Of a stretch of 15,018 bases of DNA, positions 1-7,237 are shown piece after piece (position 1 is the stretch's first letter; each line of letters begins with the position of its first letter). The notes beneath the pieces are model-generated. The model did not search any database and was not told the DNA's origin. It saw only the letters and a program-made list of their open reading frames with translations. The stretch is from an uncultured Sutterella sp. (lineage in GTDB: Bacteria; Pseudomonadota; Gammaproteobacteria; Burkholderiales; Burkholderiaceae_F). The stretch spans positions 1-15,018 of the forward strand of contig USAL01000039.1 in the NCBI GenBank assembly GCA_900552545.1, given 5' to 3'. Position numbers and translations under genes: made by a program.

Positions 1-1859
1 CGTGGTTCCTGGAGCAGGGGAAGGACCTGATCGACATCGAAGGGCGCGTCAAGGACGCCAAGCTCGACGAAATCACCGCCGAGGAAATGCGCTGGCTCAA
101 GCTGCGCGGCTTCTCCGACAAGCGCTTGGCTGCGGCCATGGGCGTCAAGGAAGCCGAGGTGCGCGCCCGCCGCTATGCCCTCGACGTGCATCCGGTCTAT
201 AAGCGCGTTGATACGTGCGCTGCGGAATTTGAAACCCGCACGGCCTACATGTACTCGACCTATCAGGATGAGTGCGAGGCGGCCGCAAGCGACAAGAAGA
301 AGATCATCGTTCTTGGCGGCGGTCCCAACCGCATCGGCCAGGGCATCGAATTCGACTACTGCTGCGTGCACGCCGCGATGGCGCTGCGCGAGGACGGCTG
401 GGAGTCGATCATGGTCAACTGCAACCCCGAGACCGTTTCGACCGACTACGACACTTCGGACCGCCTCTACTTTGAGCCGGTGACGCTCGAAGACGTGCTC
501 GAAATCTGCCGCGTCGAAAAGCCCACGGGAGTGATCGTGCAGTACGGCGGCCAGACGCCGCTCAAGATCTGCCGCGCGCTTGAGGCCGAGGGCGTGCCCA
601 TCATCGGCACGAGCACCGACGCCATCGACTGCGCCGAAGACCGCGAGCGCTTCCAGCAGCTCATCAAGAAGCTCGGTCTGCACCAGCCGCCCAACCGCAC
701 CTGCCACACCGAAGAGGCGGCGCTCAAGGCGGCCGAGGAAATCGGCTACCCGATCGTGGTGCGCCCGAGCTACGTGCTGGGCGGCCGCGCGATGGACATC
801 GTTCACAACGCCAAGGAACTGCAGCGGTACATGCACGAGGCGATCGTGGTGAGCGAGGACAGCCCCGTGCTCCTTGACCACTTCCTTGATGACGCCGTGG
901 AAATGGACGTCGACGCGGTAAGCGACGGCCACGAGGTGCGCATCGGCGGCCTCATGCAGCACGTCGAGGCCGCGGGCGTTCACTCGGGCGACTCGGCTTG
1001 CTCGCTGCCGCCCTACAGCCTGCGCGAGGACATCCTCAAGGAAGTCTGCCGCCAGACCAAGCTCATGGCCGAGGCGCTGCACGTCGTGGGTCTGATGAAC
1101 GTTCAGTTCGCGGTGAAGCACGCCGTGACCGAAACCCCGATCGTTTACGTGCTCGAAGTCAATCCGCGCGCCTCGCGTACGGTGCCCTTCGTCTCGAAGG
1201 CTACGGGCGAGCCGCTCGCGAAGATCGCCGCGCGCTGCATGGTCGGCAAGAGCTTTGAAGAGCAGGGCGCACGCGTCGAGGTCAAACCCTCGCACATCTG
1301 CGTGAAGGAAGCCGTGTTCCCGTTTGCGAAGTTCCTCGGCGTCGACCCGGTTCTCGGACCGGAAATGCGCTCCACGGGCGAAGTGATGGGCGTGGGCCGC
1401 ACGTTCGGCGAAGCGCTCTTCAAGAGCCAGTTGGGCAGCGGCTCGGTGCTTCCGCCCTCGGGCACGGTCTTCATCTCCGTGCGCGACGAGGACAAGCCCA
1501 AGGCGATCGTCGTCGCCGCTGAGCTCCTTGACAACGGCTACAAGCTTGTTGCCACGCGCGGTACGGCTGCGGCTCTGGCGCGCGCCGGCATCGACTGCAA
1601 GGTCGTCAACAAGGTGACCGACGGTCGTCCGAACATCATCGACATGATCAAGAACCACGAGGTTCAGCTTGTGATCACCACGAGCAACGAATCCCGCGGC
1701 GAGATCAGCGATGCGCGCGAGATCCGCATGGCGGCGCTTGCCAACCGCATCACCTACTACACGACCATCGCCGGCGGCCGCGCCGCCGTCGAGGGCATCA
1801 AGCATCTCAAGGATGCCCAGGTCTATTCGCTGCAGGAGATGCACAGCGAGGCAAAGTAG
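1..1859 (+). CDS. carB: Carbamoyl-phosphate synthase large subunit, C-terminal part (partial)
   Basis: The frame is open from base 3 at the window edge to a TAG at 1857-1859, giving 618 residues. By recalled alignment to the roughly 1073-residue E. coli CarB this is about the last 58 percent. CarB makes carbamoyl phosphate from bicarbonate, ATP and the ammonia channelled from CarA, for pyrimidine and arginine synthesis. Visible parts are the end of the oligomerisation region (HPVYKRVDTCAAEF), the second ATP-grasp half (GGGPNRIGQGIEFDY, VVRPSYVLGGRAM, EVNPRASRTVPFVSK) and a C-terminal MGS-like allosteric domain (TRGTAAAL, VNKVTDGRPN) where UMP and ornithine act in E. coli. The inner ATG at 87 is not the start; codons before it continue the homology. 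carB followed by greA is a common order in Burkholderiales. Confidence 0.97.
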   Translation, partial: WFLEQGKDLIDIEGRVKDAKLDEITAEEMRWLKLRGFSDKRLAAAMGVKEAEVRARRYALDVHPVYKRVDTCAAEFETRTAYMYSTYQDECEAAASDKKKIIVLGGGPNRIGQGIEFDYCCVHAAMALREDGWESIMVNCNPETVSTDYDTSDRLYFEPVTLEDVLEICRVEKPTGVIVQYGGQTPLKICRALEAEGVPIIGTSTDAIDCAEDRERFQQLIKKLGLHQPPNRTCHTEEAALKAAEEIGYPIVVRPSYVLGGRAMDIVHNAKELQRYMHEAIVVSEDSPVLLDHFLDDAVEMDVDAVSDGHEVRIGGLMQHVEAAGVHSGDSACSLPPYSLREDILKEVCRQTKLMAEALHVVGLMNVQFAVKHAVTETPIVYVLEVNPRASRTVPFVSKATGEPLAKIAARCMVGKSFEEQGARVEVKPSHICVKEAVFPFAKFLGVDPVLGPEMRSTGEVMGVGRTFGEALFKSQLGSGSVLPPSGTVFISVRDEDKPKAIVVAAELLDNGYKLVATRGTAAALARAGIDCKVVNKVTDGRPNIIDMIKNHEVQLVITTSNESRGEISDAREIRMAALANRITYYTTIAGGRAAVEGIKHLKDAQVYSLQEMHSEAK

Positions 1860-1961
1860 GCCTTTTACGCAATGCCCGGTGCTGCGCTGCCACCGTAAAA
1901 GGCGGTGCGGTACCGGATTGAATTTTTCCCGTTTTGCATGAGGCGCCCGCCGGGCGTCGGG

Positions 1962-2000
1962 GCGCGTTGAATTTTTTAAAGCAAAATCAACGCGCTTTTT
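1962..2000 (+). terminator. Intrinsic terminator after carB
   Basis: A perfect 9-bp inverted repeat, GCGCGTTGA (1962-1970) and TCAACGCGC (1987-1995), is followed at once by five T (1996-2000). The loop can pair further (TTTT with AAAA). A smaller GC-rich hairpin, GGCGCCCG/CGGGCGTC, lies just before it at 1942-1959. Together they should end carB transcription. Confidence 0.8.
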
Positions 2001-2027
2001 CTCACCGGCGGCGTTGATTGATAAAAT
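1999..2027 (+). promoter_or_regulatory. Possible greA promoter
   Basis: TTCTCA (1999-2004) and TAAAAT (2022-2027) stand 17 bp apart and resemble sigma-70 -35 and -10 boxes. They would give a leader of about 100 nt before greA. The -35 box matches only four of six positions and overlaps the T-run of the carB terminator, so this is a weak call. The leader itself has GC-rich inverted pieces near 2053-2095 but no clear riboswitch. Confidence 0.35.
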
Positions 2028-2130
2028 TGCGCCTCAAAAAACGAACGAACGAGCGGCTCGCCCGCCGGCATTCCTTCGCGGACGTCCGGCTCGTGCCGCA
2101 CAGTGTGAACACCAGAATTTTTGACTGATC

Positions 2131-2607
2131 ATGGACAAGCGTATTCCGATTACCGTCGCGGGCGCCGAAAAGCTTCGCGCCGAACTCGATGAACTCAAGC
2201 GCGTCAAGCGCCCGGCTGTCGTGGCCGCCATTGCAGAGGCCCGTGAAAAGGGCGACCTCTCGGAAAATGCCGAGTACGACGCCGCCAAGGAGATGCAGGG
2301 CCACATTGAAGGCCGCATCGCCGAGCTCGAGGGCAAGATTCCGCTGCTGCAGATCATCGATCCCAAGACGTTGCAGGCGGGCGATCGAATCGTGTTCGGC
2401 GCCACCGTCGAGCTCGAGGACGACGACGGCGGGCAGCGCAAGTATCAGATCGTGGGCGACGACGAAGCCGACATCAAGACGGGCCGCATCTCGATCTCGA
2501 GCCCGCTCGCGCGCAGCCTTATCGGCAAGTACGAGGGCGACGAAGTGACCTGCCCCGCGCCGAAGGGACTCATTCACTACGCCATCGTCTCGGTGCAGTA
2601 CATCTAA
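2131..2607 (+). CDS. greA: Transcription elongation factor GreA
   Basis: The 158-residue product is the full length of GreA. GreA enters the secondary channel of RNA polymerase and stimulates cleavage of the backtracked 3' end of the transcript, rescuing arrested complexes. The N-terminal coiled coil covers about residues 10-75, with the tip motif GDLSENAEY holding acidic residues D42 and E45 that help position the catalytic metal. The C-terminal FKBP-like domain follows, with RIVFGATVEL, YQIVGDDEAD and SPLARSLIGK. The ATG at 2131 matches the usual N-terminus (IPITVAGAEKLRAELDELK). No strong Shine-Dalgarno is visible before it. The gene lies 271 bp after carB, behind a terminator, so it probably has its own promoter. 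Confidence 0.97.
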   Translation: MDKRIPITVAGAEKLRAELDELKRVKRPAVVAAIAEAREKGDLSENAEYDAAKEMQGHIEGRIAELEGKIPLLQIIDPKTLQAGDRIVFGATVELEDDDGGQRKYQIVGDDEADIKTGRISISSPLARSLIGKYEGDEVTCPAPKGLIHYAIVSVQYI

Positions 2608-2684
2608 AGCAGGATGCTGATTAAGGTTTGATTGAGGTCTGATTGAGGACCGTCGCAGGAATCCTTGCGGCCGGTGCGAAATCA

Positions 2685-2745
2685 AAAGAAGCGCCGCACG
2701 AACAGGGACTTTTTAGGAAGTCGATTGTTCGTGCGGCGCTTCTTT
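2685..2745. terminator. Bidirectional terminator between greA and phoR
   Basis: A perfect 20-bp inverted repeat, AAAGAAGCGCCGCACGAACA (2685-2704) and its complement (2726-2745), has a 21-nt loop that can pair further (GACTT with AAGTC). T-rich sequence lies at the 3' side on both strands (TTCTTTCTTTATT on plus, TTCTTTTGATTT on minus). It sits between convergent greA and phoR and should end both transcripts. Confidence 0.85.
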
Positions 2746-2784
2746 CTTTATTGCCGCTGATTTTCCGCTGCTTAAAGGGCGGCG

Positions 2785-4284
2785 CTATTTGGCCTGGGGT
2801 CCCGCCGGCGACTCGGAGGACGATGCCGGTTGGGGCTCGGGTTGCGGTTCCGTCAGAGGCTTCACGTCGGCCTTCTCTTCACGGGACTCAAGCGCGTGCT
2901 TGAGCGCGATTTCAGGCAATTGCTGCGGCAGCTCCTGAGAGGCCGCATGGGCGCTTTCAAGGGCCTCCGGGTCGCGTGCGCGGCACGTCGGCGGCAAAAC
3001 GACCGTAAAGGTCGAGCCTTTCCCGAGGACGCTGTCGATCTGAAGCCGCGCACTGTGGTGCAGCAGCGCATGCTTGACAATGGCAAGTCCCAGACCCGTG
3101 CCGCCCGTTTCGCGCGAGCGCGACTTGTCGACGCGATAAAAGCGCTCGGTGAGTCGCGGGATGTCCTTTTGCGCGATGCCGATGCCGTTGTCGGCAACGC
3201 TCACGATGATGGCGCCGTCTTCGCGCACGGTGCAGACGAGGCGGATCGTGCCGCCCGCGGGCGTATAGCGCACGGCGTTGGTCATGAGGTTGACGATTGC
3301 GCTGCGGATTTCATCGCAGTAGCCCGTAATCCAGATGCTTGCGGCGATGTCGGTTTTCACCGTATGGGTCTTGGCGGCCATGACGCTGATTTCTTCAGCG
3401 ATGGTCTCGACCAGGTCGGAGAGCGAAAAGACTTCAAGCGTCTTGTCGCTGCCGCCCGTTTCAAGGCGCGAGAGCGTGAGCAGGTCGTTGATGAGGCGCT
3501 GCATGCGGTCGGCCTGCTCGCGCATGAGCGAGAGGTGCGCAGTCTGCAGCACGACGCGCGATTTGTTGGTGTCGTCAAGCCCGTGCAGGGCCATGTCGAG
3601 AAATCCCATGAGCACGGTCAAGGGCGTGCACAGCTCGTGCGAGACGTTGGCAACGAAGTCGCGGCGCATTGCGTCAAGGCGCTCCTGCTCGGAGATGTCG
3701 CGCGTCACCACGATCGCGTTCTTGCGGTCGACGACGACCACGCGCAGCTCCAGAGCCTTGCCGCTCGCCATGCGCCAGGTGAAGGCCTCTTCAAAGCGGC
3801 CCGCCTTGAGGTAGGAGAGAATCGACTCGTTCTTGATGAAGGCAAAGAAGTGCCGGCCCGCATCGGCTTCGCCGCGGATGCCGAAGACTTTTTCGGCCGC
3901 CTCGTTGCACCAGGACACGGCCCAGCCGGTCTTCACAAGCACGATCCCTTCGGGAAGGGCCGCGAGCGTCTTGCGGTAGCGCTGCTCGCGATCCTGCAGG
4001 CGGCGCGTGTTGGTCTGCAGCGCCTTGCGGCTGCTTGAGACGCGGTAGAAGATTTCGCTCCAGAGCGCTGAGCGCACCGAGGGCGCCTGCGCTTCGGGGT
4101 CTTCAAGCCACTGCGCGAGGCGCACGATGTAGTTGAGATGCATGAAGATCTCAAGAAAGAGTCCGGCGATAAGAACCGCGGTGCCCCAGATGGGATCAAG
4201 GAGCCCTGCGATGGCTAGACTCACGCAGCAGATGAGAATGAGCCGGAAGATGACCGGCCACATCAGGCGTAGACGTTTGAGCAT
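2785..4284 (-). CDS. phoR: Phosphate regulon sensor histidine kinase PhoR
   Basis: The 499-residue membrane kinase is the sensor partner of PhoB. Two membrane segments lie at about residues 10-28 and 33-50, with almost no periplasmic part, as in PhoR. A PAS-like domain spans about 100-200, followed by the dimerisation domain with phospho-acceptor His216 in VSHELCTPLTV. The ATPase domain shows N336 (N box), DNGIGI at 365-370 (G1), RFYRVD at 381-386 (F box) and GGTGLGL at 394-400 (G2), so it looks catalytically intact. The usual Arg of HELRTPL is Cys219 here. A tail of about 65 residues after the ATPase domain is rich in Pro, Glu and Ser. The gene starts 80 bp after phoB stops, so the two are probably co-transcribed. 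Family length is usually nearer 430. Confidence 0.93.
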   Translation of the reverse strand: MLKRLRLMWPVIFRLILICCVSLAIAGLLDPIWGTAVLIAGLFLEIFMHLNYIVRLAQWLEDPEAQAPSVRSALWSEIFYRVSSSRKALQTNTRRLQDREQRYRKTLAALPEGIVLVKTGWAVSWCNEAAEKVFGIRGEADAGRHFFAFIKNESILSYLKAGRFEEAFTWRMASGKALELRVVVVDRKNAIVVTRDISEQERLDAMRRDFVANVSHELCTPLTVLMGFLDMALHGLDDTNKSRVVLQTAHLSLMREQADRMQRLINDLLTLSRLETGGSDKTLEVFSLSDLVETIAEEISVMAAKTHTVKTDIAASIWITGYCDEIRSAIVNLMTNAVRYTPAGGTIRLVCTVREDGAIIVSVADNGIGIAQKDIPRLTERFYRVDKSRSRETGGTGLGLAIVKHALLHHSARLQIDSVLGKGSTFTVVLPPTCRARDPEALESAHAASQELPQQLPEIALKHALESREEKADVKPLTEPQPEPQPASSSESPAGPQAK

Positions 4285-4364
4285 GGCGTAAGCGGGTGAC
4301 CCACTCCCAGAAAGGATCGTAAAAAGTGCACTTTGATCATGCTGCCAAAGCGCATGAAGTGCTT

Positions 4365-5060
4365 TTAGTTTGACGTCGTCGGATCGGCTGCACGGTAGCC
4401 GATGCCGCGCACGGGCTGCACGATGTTCGCCGCCGACGTGCCCGAGAGCTGCTTGCGAAGCCGCAGCACGTGCACGTCGACCGTGCGCTCGTCAAAGCCC
4501 GCGGCGTCGTCCCAGACGCGCTCAAGAAGCTGCACGCGCGAATATACGCGCCCGGGGTTGGAGGCAAGCACTAAAAGAAGCTTGAATTCGATCACGCCAA
4601 GCTTCACGTCCTTGCCGTCGACCTTCGCGGAAAAGCGCGATTCGTTCATCACGAGAGACCCGCAGACCACGTTTTTCTCGGATTCGGATGCGCCGCGGCG
4701 CAGCACCGCCCGGATGCGGGCGATGAGCGCGCGCGGCGAAAAGGGCTTGACGATGTAGTCGTCGGCGCCCGTATCAAGGCCCGCGACCTTGTCGCTTTCG
4801 GTGCCGCGTGCGGTAAGCATGATGACCGGAAGCGGCTGGGTGCGCTCGTCGTGCTTCAACTTGTCGAGCCACTGCAGGCCCGAGAGGTCGGGGAGCATCC
4901 AGTCAAGAAGGATGAGATTGATGCGCTCGCGCTCGAGGATTTTCTGCGCTTCGCTTACCGAGCCTGCGCGCAGCGTCTGATAGCCCGAGGACTCGCAGGC
5001 AAAGCCGATGAGCTCACGAATGGCGGGTTCGTCTTCAACGACGAGAATGGTGTCGGCCAT
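4365..5060 (-). CDS. phoB: Phosphate regulon response regulator PhoB
   Basis: The 231-residue OmpR/PhoB-type regulator matches the family length (229 in E. coli). The receiver domain (about 1-120) has the acidic pocket E9/D10, phospho-acceptor D53 in LLDWMLPD, T83 in MLTAR and K105 in DYIVKPF. The winged-helix domain (about 130-227) shows IEFKLLLVLASNPGRVYSR and the recognition region ERTVDVHVLRLRKQL, ending in VRGIGYRA. I chose the ATG at 5060 because MADTILVVEDEP begins at the first beta strand. The frame is open for 57 more codons upstream, but those cover the PhoB boxes and do not look like protein. No strong Shine-Dalgarno precedes the start. When phosphorylated by PhoR it should activate phosphate-starvation genes, including its own operon. 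Confidence 0.95.
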   Translation of the reverse strand: MADTILVVEDEPAIRELIGFACESSGYQTLRAGSVSEAQKILERERINLILLDWMLPDLSGLQWLDKLKHDERTQPLPVIMLTARGTESDKVAGLDTGADDYIVKPFSPRALIARIRAVLRRGASESEKNVVCGSLVMNESRFSAKVDGKDVKLGVIEFKLLLVLASNPGRVYSRVQLLERVWDDAAGFDERTVDVHVLRLRKQLSGTSAANIVQPVRGIGYRAADPTTSN

Positions 5061-5131
5061 GATGAATGAATACGTACTCAATATGGATGGGAGTGTGACA
5101 GTGCAGTAATCCTGCCCCTGGCCTATGGCGT

Positions 5132-5164
5132 AATTATGACCATTCGATGACGAAACGATGACAG
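5132..5164 (-). promoter_or_regulatory. Triple PhoB box upstream of phoBR
   Basis: Read on the minus strand, three 11-bp direct repeats follow each other without a gap: CTGTCAT-CGTT, TCGTCAT-CGAA, TGGTCAT-AATT. The PhoB box consensus is a TGTCA-type 7-mer plus a 4-bp AT-rich spacer repeated every 11 bp, so spacing and core fit closely. They end about 70 bp before the phoB start and face it, which implies autoregulation. A perfect 12-bp palindrome, GAGCGGCCGCTC (5164-5175), touches the distal repeat. I could not pick a convincing -10 box. Confidence 0.8.
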
Positions 5165-5253
5165 AGCGGCCGCTCAAGGTCAAAAACGCCGCTGAGAGCG
5201 GACGAAAGCCGCCGAAAGTCTTCGACGACATCCGAGGTCCTCCCGAGGAAACC

Positions 5254-5275
5254 GGTGGGCTCTCCCGCTTTTTTT
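5254..5275 (+). terminator. Orphan intrinsic terminator on the plus strand
   Basis: GGTGGG (5254-5259), a CTCT loop and CCCGCT (5264-5269) form a six-pair stem with two wobble pairs, running into seven T (5269-5275). The nearest protein gene upstream, phoB, is on the other strand, so no known transcript needs this signal. It may end a small RNA starting in the phoB upstream region, or be fortuitous. Upstream, CCGCT-GAG-AGCGG near 5188-5200 forms another small hairpin. Confidence 0.4.
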
Positions 5276-5740
5276 CTGCACCAAATTCGTGCAGGGGAAA
5301 GTCGCGCCATTGCTACGCACAAATTGTGCCGTCACGTCGTCGTCAACAACCGTTTTGAAGGGCTCCCCGAGCGAAAAAGCCTGCGGAATCTGCACAATGC
5401 CTACTAAATTGTTCTTAATTGTTCGCGCTAATGATTTGCACAACACTTTTATATCGTGAAATAGCGCGAATTCCCTTTAAATTCAGGCCTTGCCGGGGTG
5501 CGGAGGAAGTTCCCGAAACAGCGTAGGGCTTAAGGGGCGAAGTCTTTGCGTTAGCGCAAAACATTGATTGATTGTCCCCAGAGGGGACGAGGAATTTCAA
5601 AGTGCCGCGTTTCTCAAAAAGCCATTGAAAATCAAGGCGTTGGAGGCGGGTTTACAAACCCGGAAACATTGACGTTCCTCAAATCCCTAGGGGTTTGTAC
5701 TCGCTTCTCAATGAGTCTTGTCGGACTAAATAAAGAATGT

Positions 5741-5761
5741 CCTGCAACAAGTTGTTGCAGG
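5741..5761. promoter_or_regulatory. Perfect palindrome upstream of the symporter, candidate operator
   Basis: CCTGCAACAA-G-TTGTTGCAGG is a perfect inverted repeat of 10 bp arms around one base. The half-site TTGCAGG occurs again directly after it (5764-5770). It begins 9 bp after TAAATA (about 5727-5732), a possible -10 box with TTCTCA 16 bp before it. A site here would overlap the transcription start, as expected for a repressor operator. A one-base centre is too tight for a stable RNA hairpin, and no T-run follows, so I prefer an operator over a terminator. The binding protein is unknown. Confidence 0.5.
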
Positions 5762-5864
5762 TATTGCAGGCCGAGTTGATGTGGCGTTCAAGACACGCAC
5801 CCGATGTGTGGAAGTCCTGGCCCCAGCACTCGAAACAATACATAGCAAAAACAGGAGAAGTGCA

Positions 5865-7097
5865 ATGGCAGAAAAGAAATCCTCCATGTGGGGCTTGCCG
5901 ATGCAGATGCTCGCCGGCTTGATCCTAGGTGTCATCGTCGGTATGTTCGTCAGCGCCGATTTCGCTCAGACCTGGCTCAAGCCCTTCGGCGACTTGTTCA
6001 TTCGTTTGATTCGAATGGTGGTGGTTCCCCTCGTGTTCGCCACGCTGGTTGCCGGTGCCGCCGGTATTTCCGACGTAAGCAAGCTGGGGCGCGTCGCCGT
6101 CAAGACGCTGCTGATCTTTATGGCCACCTCGGCCGTGTCCGTGATCATGGGGCTGTTGATCGCCAACCTGATCGAGCCGGGCGTGGGCGTGACGCTTTCG
6201 ACCGAAGGTTTGAAGGCCGCTCAGGTCAACGCCCCGAGCTTTGTGAAGACGTTGCTTGACATCGTCCCGATCAACCCGATGGAATCCTTCGCAAAGGGCT
6301 CGATCCTGCAGATCATCTTCTTTGCCATTATGTTCGGCTTCTGCCTGAACATGATGGGCGAGAAGGGCAAGTACATCTATGATTTCTTCGATGTGATGGG
6401 TCAGATCATGATCCGCATGACGAACATCGTGATGCGCTACGCTCCGATCGGCGTGTTTGGTTTGATCGCCTCCGTCGTCGCTCAGCACGGTCTTGCGGTG
6501 CTGCTGCCCTTGGGCAAGCTCATTCTCTCGTCGTTCATCGCCACGGTTCTGCTGATCCTCATCATCTACATCCCGTGGGTGAAGCTCTGGATCCGTCTGC
6601 CGCTGTCGACCTATTTCAAGGGCATTTTCGAGCCGTGGCTCATCGCCTTCACGACCTGCTCGTCGGCTGCCGCCATGGCCGCCAACCTCGTCGCCGCCCG
6701 CAAGCTGGGTGCTACGAACTCGGTCGCCAGCTTCGTGGTTCCGCTCGGCAACACGATCAACATGAACGGTACGGCCGTGTACATGGGCGTGTGCACCGTG
6801 TTCGCTGCTCAGATCTACGGTATTGACCTCTCGCTCTCCGACCAGATCATTGTGGTCATCACGGGCGTGCTCGCCGCCGTTGGTACGGCTGGTGTTCCGG
6901 GTGCCGGCCTCATCATGTCGACTCTCGTCTTCACGCAGATCGGCATCCCGCTTGAGGTGATTGCCCTCATCGCCGGCGTCGACCGTATCCTCGACATGAT
7001 CCGTACGTCGATCAACGTGGTCGGCGATTCCACGACGGCTCTTGCCGTGACCCGTTCTGAAGGTGAATTCGGTACCGAACCCTTCGAGGAAAACTAA
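5865..7097 (+). CDS. Dicarboxylate/amino acid:cation symporter (DAACS family)
   Basis: The 410-residue inner-membrane protein belongs to the GltP/DctA/GltPh family, which couples uptake of acidic amino acids or C4-dicarboxylates to sodium or protons. I chose the ATG at 5865 because AGGAGA lies 6 bp upstream; the earlier ATG at 5781 lacks this. Landmarks are LFIRLIRMVVVPLVFATLV (about 44-62), the serine-containing HP1 region CSSAAAMAAN (265-274), NMNGT (299-303), the HP2 tip GVPGAG (343-348), and DMIRTSINVVGD (377-388). D377, R380, T381, N384 and D388 match GltPh D394, R397, T398, N401 and D405. The Arg suggests an acidic substrate such as glutamate or aspartate. NMNGT replaces the usual NMDGT, where the Asp contributes to a sodium site. 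It stands alone between an 804-bp leader and a terminator. The exact substrate is not fixed. Confidence 0.92.
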   Translation: MAEKKSSMWGLPMQMLAGLILGVIVGMFVSADFAQTWLKPFGDLFIRLIRMVVVPLVFATLVAGAAGISDVSKLGRVAVKTLLIFMATSAVSVIMGLLIANLIEPGVGVTLSTEGLKAAQVNAPSFVKTLLDIVPINPMESFAKGSILQIIFFAIMFGFCLNMMGEKGKYIYDFFDVMGQIMIRMTNIVMRYAPIGVFGLIASVVAQHGLAVLLPLGKLILSSFIATVLLILIIYIPWVKLWIRLPLSTYFKGIFEPWLIAFTTCSSAAAMAANLVAARKLGATNSVASFVVPLGNTINMNGTAVYMGVCTVFAAQIYGIDLSLSDQIIVVITGVLAAVGTAGVPGAGLIMSTLVFTQIGIPLEVIALIAGVDRILDMIRTSINVVGDSTTALAVTRSEGEFGTEPFEEN

Positions 7098-7201
7098 GCA
7101 AGCATTGATGCTCTGACGCTTCTCGCCCCCCCCCAGTCACTTCCGCCCGCGGCATCCTCCTTGTTGCGGCGAGGGTGGGGCGAGGAGAACTCAAGCACCA
7201 G

Positions 7202-7237
7202 TCCCGGAAAGCCTGCAGTGGGCCTTCCGGGATTTTT
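7202..7237 (+). terminator. Intrinsic terminator of the symporter gene
   Basis: TCCCGGAA (7202-7209) pairs with TTCCGGGA (7225-7232), with three further GC pairs inside after one A-C mismatch. Five T follow (7233-7237). Confidence 0.85.

Larger units (their letters stand above)
5061..5864. other. Long non-coding stretch between phoB and the symporter gene
   Basis: This stretch of 804 bp has no convincing coding region; short frames here lack any domain or ribosome site. Besides the PhoB boxes it holds an orphan plus-strand terminator (5254-5275), CTGCAC/GTGCAG arms (5276-5294), GCACAA-A-TTGTGC (5317-5329), a direct repeat AATTGTTC with 10-bp period (5407-5424) in an AT-rich patch, small hairpins TTTGCG/CGCAAA (5545-5560) and GTCCCC/GGGGAC (5574-5588), arms TACAAACCC/GGGTTTGTA (5653-5699), and the palindrome at 5741-5761. 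The density of symmetric sites suggests several promoters or regulators. I recognise no known riboswitch or RNA family. Confidence 0.6.

Noticed and set aside
2830..4038. A 402-codon open frame on the plus strand opposite phoR
   Set aside because: It is a shadow of the PhoR coding frame with low-complexity composition and no recognisable motif.
5164..5175. GAGCGGCCGCTC palindrome beside the PhoB boxes as a separate operator
   Set aside because: It is a single GC-rich 12-mer with no repeat or partner, so chance is a sufficient explanation.
4365..5231. A 288-residue version of PhoB
   Set aside because: The extra 57 codons run through the PhoB boxes and do not resemble a receiver domain start.
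5441..5640. Possible riboswitch or structured RNA around the small hairpins at 5545-5588
   Set aside because: The stems are only six pairs each, no known riboswitch core is recognisable, and the distance to the symporter is large.
5564..5779. A 71-codon open frame before the symporter
   Set aside because: It has no ribosome site, no domain, and overlaps promoter-like and palindromic sequence.
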